Source of the DNA: Rheum nobile
Lineage: Eukaryota; Streptophyta; Magnoliopsida; Caryophyllales; Polygonaceae
DNA: 64,000 nt
Direction of reading: 5' to 3'
NCBI GenBank assembly: GCA_027886185.1
Contig: WOAB01000895.1
Location: 2,046,001-2,110,000 of the forward strand
Shown: one piece after another, positions 37,162-51,245 of the stretch
Layout of the letters: every line of letters begins with the position of its first letter
Position numbering within the stretch: position 1 is the first letter of the stretch
Made by a program: the position numbers and the translations under genes
The notes under the pieces: model-generated
Databases searched by the model: none
Told to the model about the DNA's origin: nothing
Seen by the model: only the letters and a program-made list of their open reading frames with translations

Positions 37162-37703
37162 TATATACTATATTATTTCATGATATTTGATATAGTTACA
37201 CTTATATATACTATTATATTTTATTATATTTCATTTAGTTACACTTATATATTATAGTATTTCATGATATTTGATATAGTATCACTTATATATTATAGCA
37301 TTTCATTACATTTGATATAGTTACACTTATATACTATAGTATTTCATTGTATTTGATATAGTTACACTTATATACTATATTATTTCATTATATTTGATAT
37401 ACTTACACTTATATACTATAGTATTTCATTATATTTAATATAGTTATACTTATATACTATAGTATTTCATTATATTTGATATAGTTACACTTATATACTA
37501 TAGTATTTCATTATATTTGATATAGTTATACTTATATACTATAGTATTTCATTATATTTGATATAGTTACACTTATATACTATAGTATTTCATTATATTT
37601 GATATAGTTAGTATTTCATTATATTTGATATAGTTACACTTATATACTATAGTATTTCATTATATTTGATATAGTTACAATTATATATACTATTATATTT
37701 TAT
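37162..37703. repeat. 41-bp satellite, block 2
   Basis: Continuation of the satellite after the solo LTR, with a few truncated monomers (for example near 37610). It ends with ATATTTTAT, the left copy of a target duplication. Confidence 0.97.
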
Positions 37704-38029
37704 GGGGCGCGCTCTGGTAAAACGACAATTATGGTAAAACGGAAGTACAATTAAGGAGCGTTGGATTGAAGATTTTGAATGGCTGGATTTGATGGAACAA
37801 AGAAGCCACATGGGGATGCAAGGCACCGGATTTGAATATCCTACCTTATTTATTGAATTACCGAAAATATGTTCCTACAAAATATGAAGTTGTTCCTACA
37901 AAATCTGGTAAATCTACAGATTGGAGAGAGAATGAGATTCTTCAAATATTTAAAATTTAAATGGGAAGAACATTTTAAATTCGTTTAGATTTAAATCCGT
38001 TCTCCTCGTTTAATGATTTTCCATCGTTC

Positions 38030-39010
38030 GTGAATATTGTTAATGTGTTCACGAATATCGATCATTTGTTAATGAATATCGTTCATGTTTGTTTGAATAT
38101 CGATTTTTATTTAATAAGTGAATATTTAATATCTTAAAAATGTGAATATCATTACTTAAATCATAAATTTCACCACTTGATAATATGAATATCACCGGAA
38201 GTTATATGAATATCTCAATTAATCACATGAATATCAAATTCACTTACATGAATATCACCACTCAATTTGTGAATATCACTACCCATTTTGTGAATATCGC
38301 CCACCACCCAATTATATTAATATAGTCACCCAAGTACATGAATATCATCACCTAACTAGACGAATATCACCACCCAATATCTTCGAAGCTTTGATTCATG
38401 GCGGTGAGGTTTAACAATGACATTGTCGCGTCGATTTTGGGTCGCACAGTCGCACGATCAACCTGAATATCAACACTATTATAATGAATATCAACATTAT
38501 TATAATGAATATCAACAACATTATATTGAATATCACATCATAAATTTTCAATATCGACTACTCAACGCATGAAACTCATGAATATGAACAACATTATAGT
38601 GAATATCACATCATACAATTTGAATATCAATTGAAAATAGTACAAACAATACTATCAACAAGCAATTTGAATACCATAATAGCGATATTCATTCCATATG
38701 TGATGATATTCACGTATTTTGTACGCATAGTCATACAAGTAAGTAGTCGATATTCATAAAAACAGTGTCGATATTCAGAGTTTATTACGCACATGATGAT
38801 TATTCAGAGTTTAGGTGAATATCACATCATAAATATCAAATATTCAACGCGTGAAACCTACATCCAATATGAATATCAAAAGCATTTGTATGAATATCAC
38901 ATTAAACAATTTGAATATCAATTGCAAGCAATACAAACAACACCCTAAAATAACAAAACTCATCAAACATGAATATCAACGACATTATAGTGAATATTAC
39001 ATCATAAAAT
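38030..39010. repeat. GAATATC-rich irregular repeat
   Basis: About thirty TGAATATCA-type words spaced roughly 20-40 bp apart, with occasional reverse-strand copies (GATATTCA near 38700-38800). The palindromic half GATATTC/GAATATC recurs in both senses. No coding potential was seen. Confidence 0.75.
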
Positions 39011-39173
39011 TAAAATATTGATTATTTAATGCATGAAACCTATTCACAAATACCACAAAAATCACTGAGCAAATACCACAAGAATCACTGAACATTGAAA
39101 CACTTAACCTGTTCACAAATACCACAAGAATCACTAAGCAATAAACATTACATATTCATCAACTTACTAAATT

Positions 39174-40161
39174 ATGACGGATTATAGATTTGGGGGAATT
39201 GACCACCTCACCAGCATCATCTCTCGCACAAAAGTCGACGCCAACCCCGTCCACCGCAACAGCCGCCCTGACTGGCTATTACTTCCTTCCCCGCCGCTCC
39301 TATACCCCATTCTCGATCTCGGAGACCTCGGCAGTGTACCAAAGCTCTTCGCTCTCCTCATCTTCGCTTCCACCAGAATCTGTCTTCTCACCTCCTCCGA
39401 CAACCTCAACCGAAACCGATCACTTACAATCAAGGAGTGCCCTGCCTAATTGGATCCCACAGATTCGGTGCCGAATTTGGCTTTGCCACCATCTCTTCCG
39501 CCAGGCCTCTGCCTCCTGGAGGAATAATTTCCATGTCATCGGAGAAATCCGATTCGTCTCCGCCGCTAATAGAGCTTCTCGGTCGCCCAGTCAATTCGTT
39601 GCCGCGGGTGCGAATTTCAATCGCTGAGACCGTCGGAGTCGTGGTTTGCAGAGCTCAAAAACAGGAGGCCGATGTCGTCGTCGACACCACCGTCTCCTGG
39701 AAGTGGCGGCCATAGAGTTTGGCGGCGGACATGGGCACGAGGAAGGAGCGGCAGGGGACTCGCGGCGGTGTGGGGCTCCAATCCGTGGCGGGGGTGGTAT
39801 TGGTGGTCGCCGGTGGGATTAGAGTGGTGAGGTCGGTGGGGCGGGCTCGGATCTGGGCATTGGTGTGGTCGCCGGTGGTTTGGGTAAGAGGAGAGAGAGA
39901 CGGCGAGGTTGTGGTGTGGGTCGCCGGCGAGTTCGGCTAGGCACGCCGGAGGTGGGGGTCCCTAGATCTGGGCAGCAGCGTGGCAGCGCGGTGTGGCAGC
40001 GAGACTGGGCTCGGTGGAGAGCTTCAAGATCGACCTTCCAGGGAGATGATTTTGGAGAGCTTCAAGATCGACCTTCCATGGAGGTTGATGAAGAATCCGA
40101 CGAGAGATTTGAAAGCAGTTGTTGGAGAATGAATTGGATTAGTAACCGGCGACATATGTGA
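39174..40161. other. GC-rich gene-like segment, possibly captured
   Basis: Base composition changes sharply from the AT-rich flanks. Open frames of up to 145 codons lie on the plus strand (39190-39627) and one of 83 codons on the minus strand (39433-39182, with RRAKSFGTLPRSPRS). A 24-bp phrase around GAGCTTCAAGATCGACC occurs twice (40018 and 40056). I recognise no family. A host-gene fragment carried by the transposon, as in Pack-MULEs, is plausible but unproved. Confidence 0.4.
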
Positions 40162-40353
40162 ATATATGGAAAGAGATTGGTCAAACTAAATCCCTAAAAA
40201 TCCGGTTGAGATATAATCCTATATATGTGATCTATTTTTTTTATTTTGCACCCATTGAGATTAGATCTGGATCATTGATTTTTTCCTCATCCAATGGATA
40301 CCATTAGTACCTCCGTTTTACCGTAACACACTGTTTTACCGGATCTTAATTCT

Positions 40354-41024
40354 ATATTTTATTATATTTCATTTAGTTACACTTATATATTATAGTATTT
40401 CATTATATTTGATATAGTTACACTTATATAGTATAGTATTTCATTATATTTGATATAGTTACACTTATATACTATAGTATTTCATTATATTTGATATAGT
40501 TACACTTATATACTATAGTATTTCATTATATTTGATATAGTTACACTTATATACTATAGTATTTCATTATATTTGATATAGTTACACTTATATACTATAG
40601 TATTTCATTATATTTGATATAGTTACACTTATATACTATAGTATTTTATTATATTTGATATAGTTACACTTATATACTATAGTATTTCATTATATTTGAT
40701 ATAGTTACACTTATATACTATATTATTTCATTATATTTGATATAGTTACACTTATATACTATAGTATTTCATTATATTTGATATAGTTACACTTATATAC
40801 TATAGTATTTCATTATATTTGATATAGTTACACTTATATACTATTATATTTCATTATATTTCATTTAGTTACACTTATATATTATAGTATTTCATGATAT
40901 TTGATATAGTTACACTTATATACTATAGTATTTCATTACATTTGAAATAGTTACACTTATATACTATAGTCTTTCATTATATTTGATATAGTTACACTTA
41001 TATACTATAGTATTTCATTATATT
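40354..41024. repeat. 41-bp satellite, block 3
   Basis: Satellite between the TIR transposon and the family-B solo LTR, in the same orientation as the other blocks. Confidence 0.97.
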
Positions 41025-42419
41025 TGTAATACCCCTTCAATTTTTGTAAGGGTATTTGGGTAATTTTCCCAACCTTCGTTCATTAATTATTTCGCTTTCA
41101 GTGGAGTTCGGATTTTCCGTAACATCCATGATGTCCGAAATAATTTCTTGAGTGGTATAAAATACCTTCGATGTATTTTCGAGACTTAGAATATTTGTTT
41201 GGATACAAATATATAATTTTCGGGGTTTAAAAACCCATACCAAATTCTCCCTATCAAAAGTTGCACGCCACCGCTCCATGCCTGCCGCGTGTCTTCTTTG
41301 CTGTCAATGGCTTGCTCCTCCACCAATTTCTGCTAGGACACCTTCAATAAGCTTGTTGGGGAAGATGCCCCTCCTTGGACTATATATGAGATCGATTGGA
41401 GGGCTTTAGGACAGGCACCCAACCGCGCTCTCTCCCTTCTTTCCCGACGAGCCGCGCCGAGCTATTGTCGGAAGCCCTAGCTGCTGCGTTGTTCGTTGTT
41501 TCTATCGCCTCTTGATGTGTAGCTGCTACCCTCCATCACCGTCGCTGCTCAATCCGGCGAGCCTCCTTCTCCGGTGAGCCGCAAGCAAGACCGCCGGTGA
41601 CTGCAGTCATGGGCTGCTGCGAAGGTTGCGCATCGTCGTCGTGGGAGCCGCCGCTGCCCCTGCTGGTGTCGTCGTCCGCCCCTGATGTGCTGCTCCGCCG
41701 CTGCCGCTTCTTCCCGGCGAAGGTGAGCCACCGGCGACGAGGCAGAGAGATCCTCCCCGGCGAAGACCGCGCCGATCTGCTGCGTCGTTGTTACGTTGAT
41801 GTCGCTGTTCGTGGCATGAGGAAGAAGGGGAATAGTGGTGGTGGGCTCCACTCCCCTTGTTTAATTATTGTTGGGCCGAGAGGCTCAAAACCCTTTCGGT
41901 CCAGATTTAACCCAAAATTATACGAGCGTTAGAACGTGATTCGCTGGATCGCGTGTGGACTCGTAATCTGCTAGAGCAATCTGAGGCATAGGCCATATCC
42001 TCGGAAATGATATTTTCGGTATTCGTCTCGTCTAGATTCATCGCCGAATCTACTCCAGGCAAGTGGCGGTTTGCTCTTGCTTATCATTCCATATTTCCAT
42101 TAATTATCAATTGCTTAATTGTTAATTAATTTGGACTGATTATTGTTCATGTCTGGAAAAGGTTTTATAAACTGTTTTGGAAAATCATATAATAGGTTGT
42201 ATATCTGCTAGAACGACGCTATTATTGATGATCGCCTTTCGGGCCTTTATGTGAATTTATCCTAAATTATTATTGTGCTATGACTGTTAGTTAGCACGAG
42301 TATTGGTAGGAACGCCTGGATTCTGAGAGGTCCATGCGCGTTTCTTTATAATTGTAAAGGGCGATTAAGACCCTGCGATAGTAAAAGTTTGAACTCTGAG
42401 AGGTTCATTCTTTTTAAGG

Positions 42420-42610
42420 GCAAACAAGACCCAACGATAGTAGAGGCTTGAACTCTGCGAGGTTCATTCCTTCGATAGATATAGAGGCTTGGACTCTGCG
42501 AGGTTCATTCCTTCGATAGATATAGAGGCTTGGACTCTGCGAGGTTCATTCCTTCGATAGATATAGAGGCTTGGACTATGCGAGGTCCATTCCTTCGATA
42601 TATGTCATGC
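42420..42610 (+). repeat. Tandem repeat within family-B LTR
   Basis: About four copies of a 48-bp unit with GAGGTTCATTCCTTCGATAG and TATAGAGGCTTGGACT. The related LTR at 12850 has only about two diverged units, so the array expanded here. Confidence 0.85.
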
Positions 42611-44279
42611 GTGACAGGACATATATTTAAAAGCTTATAACGTGATGTGGGTTTGTTTTGGAATTAAATCAGATAAGTGCCCGAGCGCACATAATTAGTA
42701 AACCTTCGGCGAGTAGTGCAGCTAAGTAAATAGTGTAGCTAGGAAAGCTCGTCTCGACTTGAATGTAGTACGTTTTCTTTCCAATCTGGATTCGATGTAA
42801 GCGGTGAGGTTGGTCGTGAACTGAAGCATCTCAGTCAGCTTTTAAATCATTGTTGAGTGATTCTTTAAATGTTCCAGACTTGTCATTGTAACACCCCCAG
42901 GTCAGTGGTGCTACAGTGCCATAATCCAAAAGGATTATAAGGCGGGTGAAAGAAAAAAATGCAAAAGAAAAAAAAATGCAAAACATAACTCATATATAAT
43001 AATGTATCAAAAGCAGCACATCGGAAAACCTGCAAAACCTGTCCAAAGTTGAAATCACAATCAAACTTAACATACAGAAGTACTACAATTTACAAACCAG
43101 AAACCAACAACCAAAGACCAAAAGCCAAAAGCCAATACAACAAGTTCGACCACTTCGAGGTCCAAAACCAAAATGATACATACAATCAAGTCAAAGTCTC
43201 AAACCAAAAGTAGAGTTCTCGAGACGATGATCAGGAACCTCCTTGCTGGCGCTGAACCTGAAAAGCCTGATTGACTGAGGGACCCGAAACCCCAGCCAAC
43301 CACGATACGTAAACCGAAGTTGGTCAGTCTCACGAAAGACTATGGCAAGACTAGCCGAGCCAAAACAGTTCAAAACACATACATATATCACCAATCAACT
43401 CACAATAATGACAACACGCCACACAAAATATAATATCATAACTATACTTAATCATATCAACCAACCAATGCCAATCACACGTCAAAACATATACACACTA
43501 TCACATACCACTCATTACACATCCTTATCCAACTCTTCACTATACTAACCTCAATCAATCCATCCTCAAACTCATCACAAGCATAAACGAATAAAACAAT
43601 CCAATCCAACTTCACTGACACGTCCAATCCATCCTTCTCTCTATTACTAATACCTCAATCAACAACTCTATGCACATACACATCTCTTACTACTGACTTA
43701 CAACCAAAGCTAACCAATTATACTGAACTCACTACTGCACTAACACAACAAAATCAATTAACCTTCACATCAACAAACACATAAGCATCAACGAGATAAT
43801 CATCACATATAAACATAACAAAATAACGATCCAGGCCAGCCACCCTTCTGGTGCCGCCTGTTCGTTAACATAGACCGCAACCCATACATCTCAAATTCAA
43901 CCCTTGTTGGCCCACACCCTCAAGATGGGAAACCAACCTCCACACTTAATCAACATAATCATCTTTCTGCAACTAGTTACCACCAACAATCATACCAACA
44001 GAGATTCATATCACAACTAACTACAATAACCAACATTTGACAACAAGTCAAACTAGCCAACAATCAATATCTAACATAAAACCAATAACTAAACACACAG
44101 TCAATATTTACCAACACAACCACTAAATCAAACGACAACAATCATCATCACGAACCACTTTAATCAGGTACACAACCAACATCCAACACAAAACCACTTA
44201 ATCAGGTATGCAACCAACATTCAATACATAATCAACACACAACCGCCAACCCTCCAATCCAACCTCCGTCTCCACCACC

Positions 44280-44430
44280 ACATCACCGGGTGAGACAATT
44301 CACAATACCTCCGTCTACACCACCACATCACCGGGTGAGACAATTCACAATACCTCCGTCTACACCACCACATCACCGGGTGAGACAATTCACAATACCT
44401 CCGTCTACACCACCACATCACCGGATGAGA
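44280..44430. repeat. 45-bp tandem repeat in family-A LTR
   Basis: Three to four copies of a 45-bp unit with ACCACATCACCGGGTGAGAC. The partner LTR has the same array at 51087-51245. As 45 is a multiple of three, both strands give long repetitive open frames that are not genes. Confidence 0.9.
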
Positions 44431-45959
44431 CAATTCATCATCCAAAACCAACTATCCATCACCACACCGACACCAAATCAAACACAAACGACAATCAAAA
44501 TCACATAATCACACATCATCACACGGCATCACACATCATCACACATCTTCACACATTATCACACATCATCACACATCTTCAACCAAGCAATTATATAGTC
44601 AAGTGATCCAATCAATCCACAACAATCAAACCACAACAATCAAACCACACAATTACTAACACACCCACACATTCACACACACGCAATATCAACACACAAC
44701 TACTAGCACGCACACAATCCAACACACAACCGCCAACACACACAGGTGTCAATAAACACTTATCAACAACAATCAATCACATTTTAGTCACAATTGACTA
44801 CCACGTCAACATTTATTCAACACGATACGAGACAAAATAATAACACACGCACACACACCCATATTCAACCAAGCATCTATATAGTCAATTAGTCCAATTT
44901 AAATAGCTCAAGCAATGGTAAAATTAATTATCAATTACTAGGCATAATTCAATTTATAAAAAAAAATATAATAAGTTAGGCAAGGATCCTCTTGCCTCAA
45001 GTCGAACCACAACGACTCCAGAGGTCTCCAATCAACCCGAACGAACTTGCGAAATCAATCCAAGCAAATCCCTGGCATTAATTAACTCATACCAATCCAC
45101 AACCAACAAACCCCCAAATTCAAACCCTAAAATCATTCCTTAATTAATTAAGCAAAACACCCAAATTAATCCAAGCTCAAATACTCCAAAGTCATGCCTT
45201 TGCTGAACAAATCATATATGACCCATTTCAGCCCAATTACTTCAAAATCAACTCAGCAAAACCCCCCCACAAAACAACCCAATCGGAGGTTTACCTCGTC
45301 GACAACCAAACGGTAGTTACCGGGGAGGCTCCTCGTCGTCGACGACCTCAGCCACCACACGAACCGCAGCCACACCGGACAGCAGCTGCACTCAGCACAG
45401 CAAAGGCAGCAGCAAGCACGGACGACATCAACCAAGCAACGAACACGGCTCCACAGCAGCAAGCACGGACAGCACGAGCAAGAGAGGAGGAGGAAGAGCA
45501 GCAGCGAGCACAGCAACCTCCATGGCCATGCAGCGCAGCTCTAGAACAGCAGCGAGCACAGCAGCTCGCGGCTCCTCGTCGGTGGCTCGCCTCTGTCGCC
45601 GGACTCACTGCAGCAACACCATCACAACAACCGCAACAACACGCCTCCACACGAGCTGTAACCACACCCGTAAACAGCTCCAGAAAACAGAGAAGCGGCG
45701 CGGTCCAAGACGGGTACGCCGGAGAAGAAGCTGGCTCGGCTGGGCACGGGAGAGGTCGGCTCGTCGGAGAAGAGGGCTGGGCATAGGGGAATCGGATTCG
45801 GGAGGAGGGAGTTCGGGAAGGAGCAGCTCCCCGAGAGAGATAAGGACCGGATTTGGGGATTTACCTCCCAAATTTCTCATTTATCCCCAAATTAATTAAA
45901 TCCCTAATTAATTTACCATAATGCCATTTTCAACTTTTTGGGGTATTTCATTCTCCCCC

Positions 45960-47890
45960 CCCCCCCTTATAACAGTTTCGTCCTCGAAACTCAGATCAAA
46001 CAGGTGCGGATAACTGTCTCGCATAATTGATTCCAGAATGTTCAGGACTCGTCGAAGAATGACTTTCCTTGAGAATCAACTCCCTGATCTCTTTATCCGC
46101 TAACACACACAATCGATTATGAATCCACCATACTCCATCCTCCTGAACAAAATCCGAACACTCTTTCCTGAGCAATCTCATTGCATCTCGTACTCAACAT
46201 TCCATTACATTCAGCTGTATCTGTTCCTTCTCAAACCAAATTTCACTTCACCCTTCACCATTCCTGTTGTAATCCTGGCTGAACCATCAGACCAGTAACC
46301 ACATGCTCGAGAGTCAACTTCCAATTCAAAGCACCATCTATCACAATACCCTTCTTCTGATTGATAAACAATATCCATCATAACCCTCAATCAATTCTAG
46401 CAACCATCTTGTCTCATGATCAACTCTCTCTTGTATAGTTGAGCTGGCGAGAATCATACGCAATGACTTTCTCATTCTGCATCAAAACGCAACTCAAACC
46501 TTGCTTAGACACATTACTGTAGATAACAACCTTTTCTGTTCCCTGCGGTATAACCAACTCTGACACGCTAATCAAACACTTCATGAGTTCTTCGAAACTC
46601 TCTCCTGACACTTCCCGTCCCATTCAAAATTCTTAGTCGTACTCAACCTTGGAAAATTCTTCCTCAATCACCTGCAACAATCTGCCAGTCTGAGAATACT
46701 CCCAATGAAACTCACTGTAAACAATCCAAGTACTTTCTAAAAATTTTAATTCCTTAAACTCTTGAAATCTGCGGAAGCATTACCCATAAGACATCACAAC
46801 CAACTCATAGTAATCATCTCAGTTCTGAAGGTAGTACCATGAATATATTCCTCTCAAATCTTTAAACTGAGGATACTCTGATCTCAAATCAGCCTTCGAA
46901 AACACTGTAGCTTTTGCAATTTATCCAACAAATCATCAGTACTGGGAAGCGGATACTTATTCCTGACAATCACCATATCCGTCTCATAATAATCCAAACA
47001 AAGTCAAAAAGGAACCATCCTTCCTTTTAACCAACCATACAGGCGTACCCCAAGGAGAAGTACTTGGCCCGAATAAAGCCTAACTTCACAAGTTCCTCTA
47101 TCTGTTCCTTCAATCTCAGCATACACACATAACTGGCGCAACCTTCTCTAAACAGTTTTACAGTTGTCATCTCTTTAACAATTCTAATTCTGTCAGAGTC
47201 TCTAGGATCATGACTTTCAAACTCATGCATAAATCCCCAATCTGTTGCCACGGTAACTGTCTTATTCCTGTAGCCACAAACGCATCTATTCCTCAACTCA
47301 GCCGAACCCATAGTCGTGAGATCCCACTTTTTCCGATGCAGTCTGAATCCTCTGTTTCTTACTGCTTCCTACAACAACAGTCTGATCAAAATCAACTGTA
47401 ATAGTCTCTACAATCAATCACTCATCAACATACTACTCAATGATCGTACATCTATGCCTTACCATCAAAGGTTCATATCTGAATACAATCATCTCTGAAA
47501 GTACTTAATTTGTCTTCCTCATTTGACGATAACAGCAGCACACAACTTCATACCAAATCATCACTACTAAACTACCTGCATCAACCTCTTGACGGTAAGC
47601 CCAACGGCCTCATCCTCTACCATACTCATACCTTTTAAATCTCTAGCACGTCCCACTTACCAGGGAACACACCATAAAATTTTCCAACAACACTAAACAT
47701 CACATATGAAATTAATCATCAATACTCAACATATAAACATTAGCATAAAACATCACAAACAACACTTACTTACCAACGCAACTCACTACGGTTGACAACA
47801 AGGATTCCTGATCACCCGATCGTCCACAACCACAACGTATAGAAATTCTCAAGTTGAAAACTCGGAAAAAACACATTTTTTTTGAAAAGA
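45960..47890 (-). pseudogene. Decayed pol of the second family-A element
   Basis: Minus-strand blocks run in the order expected for Ty3/gypsy pol. 47311-47027 holds the RT start (LKEQIEELVKLGFIRAKY). 47000-46780 holds RT traces (KRKDGSF, ATVFSKADLRS) with stops. 46623-46420 holds RNase H (IYSNVSKQGLSCVLMQN, VIAYDSRQL). 46181-45996 holds the integrase zinc-binding region (LLRKECSDFVQEDGVWW). Gag, the RT catalytic box and the integrase core are missing. It supports the superfamily call but cannot make working enzymes. Confidence 0.85.
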
Positions 47891-47902
47891 GCTTTGATAC
47901 CA
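47891..47902 (-). other. Primer-binding site, mutated
   Basis: Reads TGGTATCAAAGC on the minus strand, one change from the initiator-Met site of the first element, next to the 5' LTR. Confidence 0.8.
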
Positions 47903-48680
47903 ACTTCTGTAACACCCCCAGGTCAGTGGTGCTACAGTGCCATAATCCAGAAGGATTATAAGGCGGGTGAAAGAAAAAAATGCGGAAAAAAAAAATGCAA
48001 AACATAACTCATATATAATAATGTATCAAAAGCGGCACAGCGGAAAACCTGCAAAACCTGTCCAAAGTTGAAACCACAATCAAACTTAACATACGGAAGT
48101 ACTACAATTTACAAACCAGAAACCAACAACCAAAGACCAAAAGCCAATACAACAAGTTCGACCACTTCGAGGTCCAAAACCAAAACGATACATACAATCA
48201 AGTCAAAGTCTCAAACCAAAAGTAGAGTTCTCGACTCCAAAACCGACGATGATCAGGAACCTCCTTGCTGGCGCTGAACCTGAAAAACCTGATTGACTGA
48301 GGGACCCGAAACCCCAGCCAACCACGGTACGTAAACCGAAGTTGGTCAGTCTCACGAAAGACTATGGAAAGACTAGCCGAGCCAAAACAGTTCAAAACAC
48401 ATACATATATCACCAATCAACTCACAATAACGACAACACGCCATACAAAATATAATATCATAACTATACTTAATCATATCAACCAACCAATGCCAATCAC
48501 ACGTCAAAACATATACACACACTATCACATACCACTCATTACACATCCTTATCCAACTCTTCACTATACTAACCTCAATCAATCCATCCTCAAACTCATC
48601 ACAAGCATAAATGAATAAAACGATCCAATCCAACTTCACTGACACGTGCAATCCATCATTCTCTCTATTACTAATACCTC

Positions 48681-50458
48681 TATAACACCCCCAAATTTAA
48701 CCTCATTTGAAAGCGTTACTGTCGATGACTCCGGACGTAAACCCCGAAGTCACCCCAGGCTTTTCCGACGTCATAACTGACTTAAAACACAGTTACAATA
48801 CTAAAATCATAACTTTTATTAAACCACATGGTCGCGGAATTACACGATTCCTAAAACGACCCAATTAATCAGAAATACAACAGCGAAATACTTTTAAACA
48901 AAACGACAAAATAGCACAGCGGAAAACTTGGAAATACAAAGCGACAAAACAACTTGTCGAAAACACCGTTCATCTTCATAGTCGCTCTAGCCTCCTCGGA
49001 TCTGCATGTGCCGAAACGGACGGACGACACCCCCATGACATTACAGAAATATAAAAATACAAGAGTTAGTCTAATGAATAGACTAAGCAAGGGCTTCACC
49101 AAAAATTCACACAAACACATCACAAGCAATTTCACATATCACAAATCACATCACAATCTCAAGTCACATGTTTACAGCATATCTCTTATATTAGCGTTGA
49201 TTCTAGCAGAATATACAACCTAATATAATATCAGATTTTAATTATTTCAAATTAATTCATAACCACTTGCCTGGAAAGACGAGCTCGAACAAAGCTTAAG
49301 AACGGGTTCCTGAATCCAAAACGGGGACAGATCTGGAATAAAAATCCCTAGGAAACGACCCATAACAAGATCCTAACTTAGATCAATTATCCTCATGAAT
49401 GAATCTAAAAGAATAGGAAAGAAATCAAAGGAATCGAGCCAAGCCCAAAGCCAAACCACAAGACACACAACTCGGACGCCCTCACCGCGATCGCGGCGAG
49501 TCGCGGCCAGTTGCGGTTCATCAACAGTGGCAAAGCTTCGACAGCTTCCATGGCGGGAGAAAAATACCCACCTCGATTCAAGCTTCGCCTTGCATTCGAA
49601 TTGATCACAAAGCACCTCTAAGCTTCACCTAACACCTTGGCAACCTTCTCCAACCCACGAAGCCTCTCGATTCAAGCCCAAAACCGAGCTCACAGCTCGT
49701 GCATCAATGGCGAAACAGGGGAAAACAGAGGAGAAAGAGAGAAGAAGAAGAGAGAAAGAAAGGGTTCGGTTTCACCTCTTTTATAGCACAAATCCGACCA
49801 CCTCCAAGGGGACAAGGGGACAAAGGCGAAGGCCACTAGCGAGCCCACTTAGCCTGCCCAAAAAACAGAGAAAACAGAGCTACAGTAACCGCCTTCGAGG
49901 AAGACGACACTGCTCAGCAAAAGATGTTACCGCGAGCGCGGCCGGTCGCGGTGAATCGCGGTTGATCGCGGTCAATCGCGGTGAGTCGCGGTTTTAAGGC
50001 CGACTTCGTTAATTCTTATCCGAACTCAACTTGGATTAATTTCCTTAATCCCGGGTTAAATATATTCGTGCCACCATCTAGCACAAACATCTCAAGCAAT
50101 TACCTCGCACAATTACCGTGCACAAATATCTTATATAAATACCGTGCACAAATATCTTATATAAATATCTTGCACAAATACTTTACATAATTATCCTGCA
50201 TATATCTGTGACACTCCAGGCCAAGCTAACACAGCTACCAAGTCACCCACCCATCTTACATGATGCCGGTGCCGGTACTGGTGCCCGCCTGAGTCCACAA
50301 TTATCCTACACGAATATATTATATAAATATTTTACAATAATATCTTATATAATTATTTTGCAACGATATCTCATACAATTATTTTGCAACAATAACTCAT
50401 ACGAGTAAAGCTCAAAAATACCAAAAAATTTCCTTACCCAAAAATGAGGGGTGTTACA
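48681..50458 (-). mobile_element. Family-B solo LTR nested in a family-A LTR
   Basis: It is flanked by ACCTC (48676-48680 and 50459-50463); the uninterrupted site is visible at 43650 in the partner LTR. In reverse orientation it has TATAAAAG (minus strand, 49778-49785), an AG-rich leader, and a run of TCGCGGT words at 49930-49990. The left tip is TATAAC in place of TGTAAC. It is the youngest of three nested steps at this spot. Confidence 0.9.
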
Positions 50459-51086
50459 ACCTCAATCAACAACTCTATGCACATACACATCTCTTACTAC
50501 TAACTTACAACCAAAGCTAACCAATTATATTGAACTCACTACTGCACTAACACAACAAAATCAATTAACCTTCACATCAACAAACACATAAGCATCAACG
50601 AGATAATCATCACATATAAACATAACAAAATAACGATCCAGGCCAGCCACCCTTCTGGTGCCGCCTGTTCGTTAACATAGACCACAACCCATACATCTCA
50701 AATTCAACCCTTGTTGGCCCACACCCTCAAGATGGGAAACCAACCTCCACACTTAATCAACATAACCATCTTCCTGCAACTAGTTACCACCAACAATCAT
50801 ACCAACAGAGATTCATATCACAACTAACTACAATAACCAACATTTGACAACAAGTCAAACTAGCCAACAATCAATATCTAACATAAAACCAATAACTAAA
50901 CACACAGTCAATATTTACCAACACAACCACTAAATCAAACGACAACAATCATCATCACGAAACCACTTTAATCAGGTACACAACCAACATCCAACACAAA
51001 ACCACTTAATCAGGTATGCAACCAACATTCAATACATAATCAACACACAACCGCCAACCCTCCAATCCAACCTCCGTCTCCACCAC

Positions 51087-51245
51087 CACATCACCGGGTG
51101 AGACAATTCACAATACCTCTGTCTACACCACCACATCACCGGGTGAGACAATTCACAATACCTCCGTCTACACCACCACATCACCGGGTGAGACAATTCA
51201 CAATACCTCCGTCTACACCACCACATCACCGGGTGAGACAATTCA
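51087..51245. repeat. 45-bp tandem repeat in partner LTR
   Basis: Counterpart of 44280-44430 in the 5' LTR. Confidence 0.9.

Larger units (their letters stand above)
37704..40353. mobile_element. 2.65-kb non-autonomous TIR transposon, probably MULE
   Basis: It is flanked by a 9-bp duplication, ATATTTTAT (37695-37703 and 40354-40362), extendable to 10. The ends are inverted relatives: each has CGGTAAAAC or TGGTAAAAC followed by GGTAAAACGGA about 20 bases inward. A 9-10-bp duplication suits Mutator-like elements. The interior has a 1-kb part with about thirty GAATATC words (38030-39010), then a GC-rich gene-like part. No transposase is present. Confidence 0.8.

Noticed and set aside
44221..44508. 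Repetitive protein with ELSHPVMWWCRRRYC units, open on both strands (also near 51029)
   Set aside because: A 45-bp tandem repeat in an LTR is a multiple of three, so it stays open by arithmetic.
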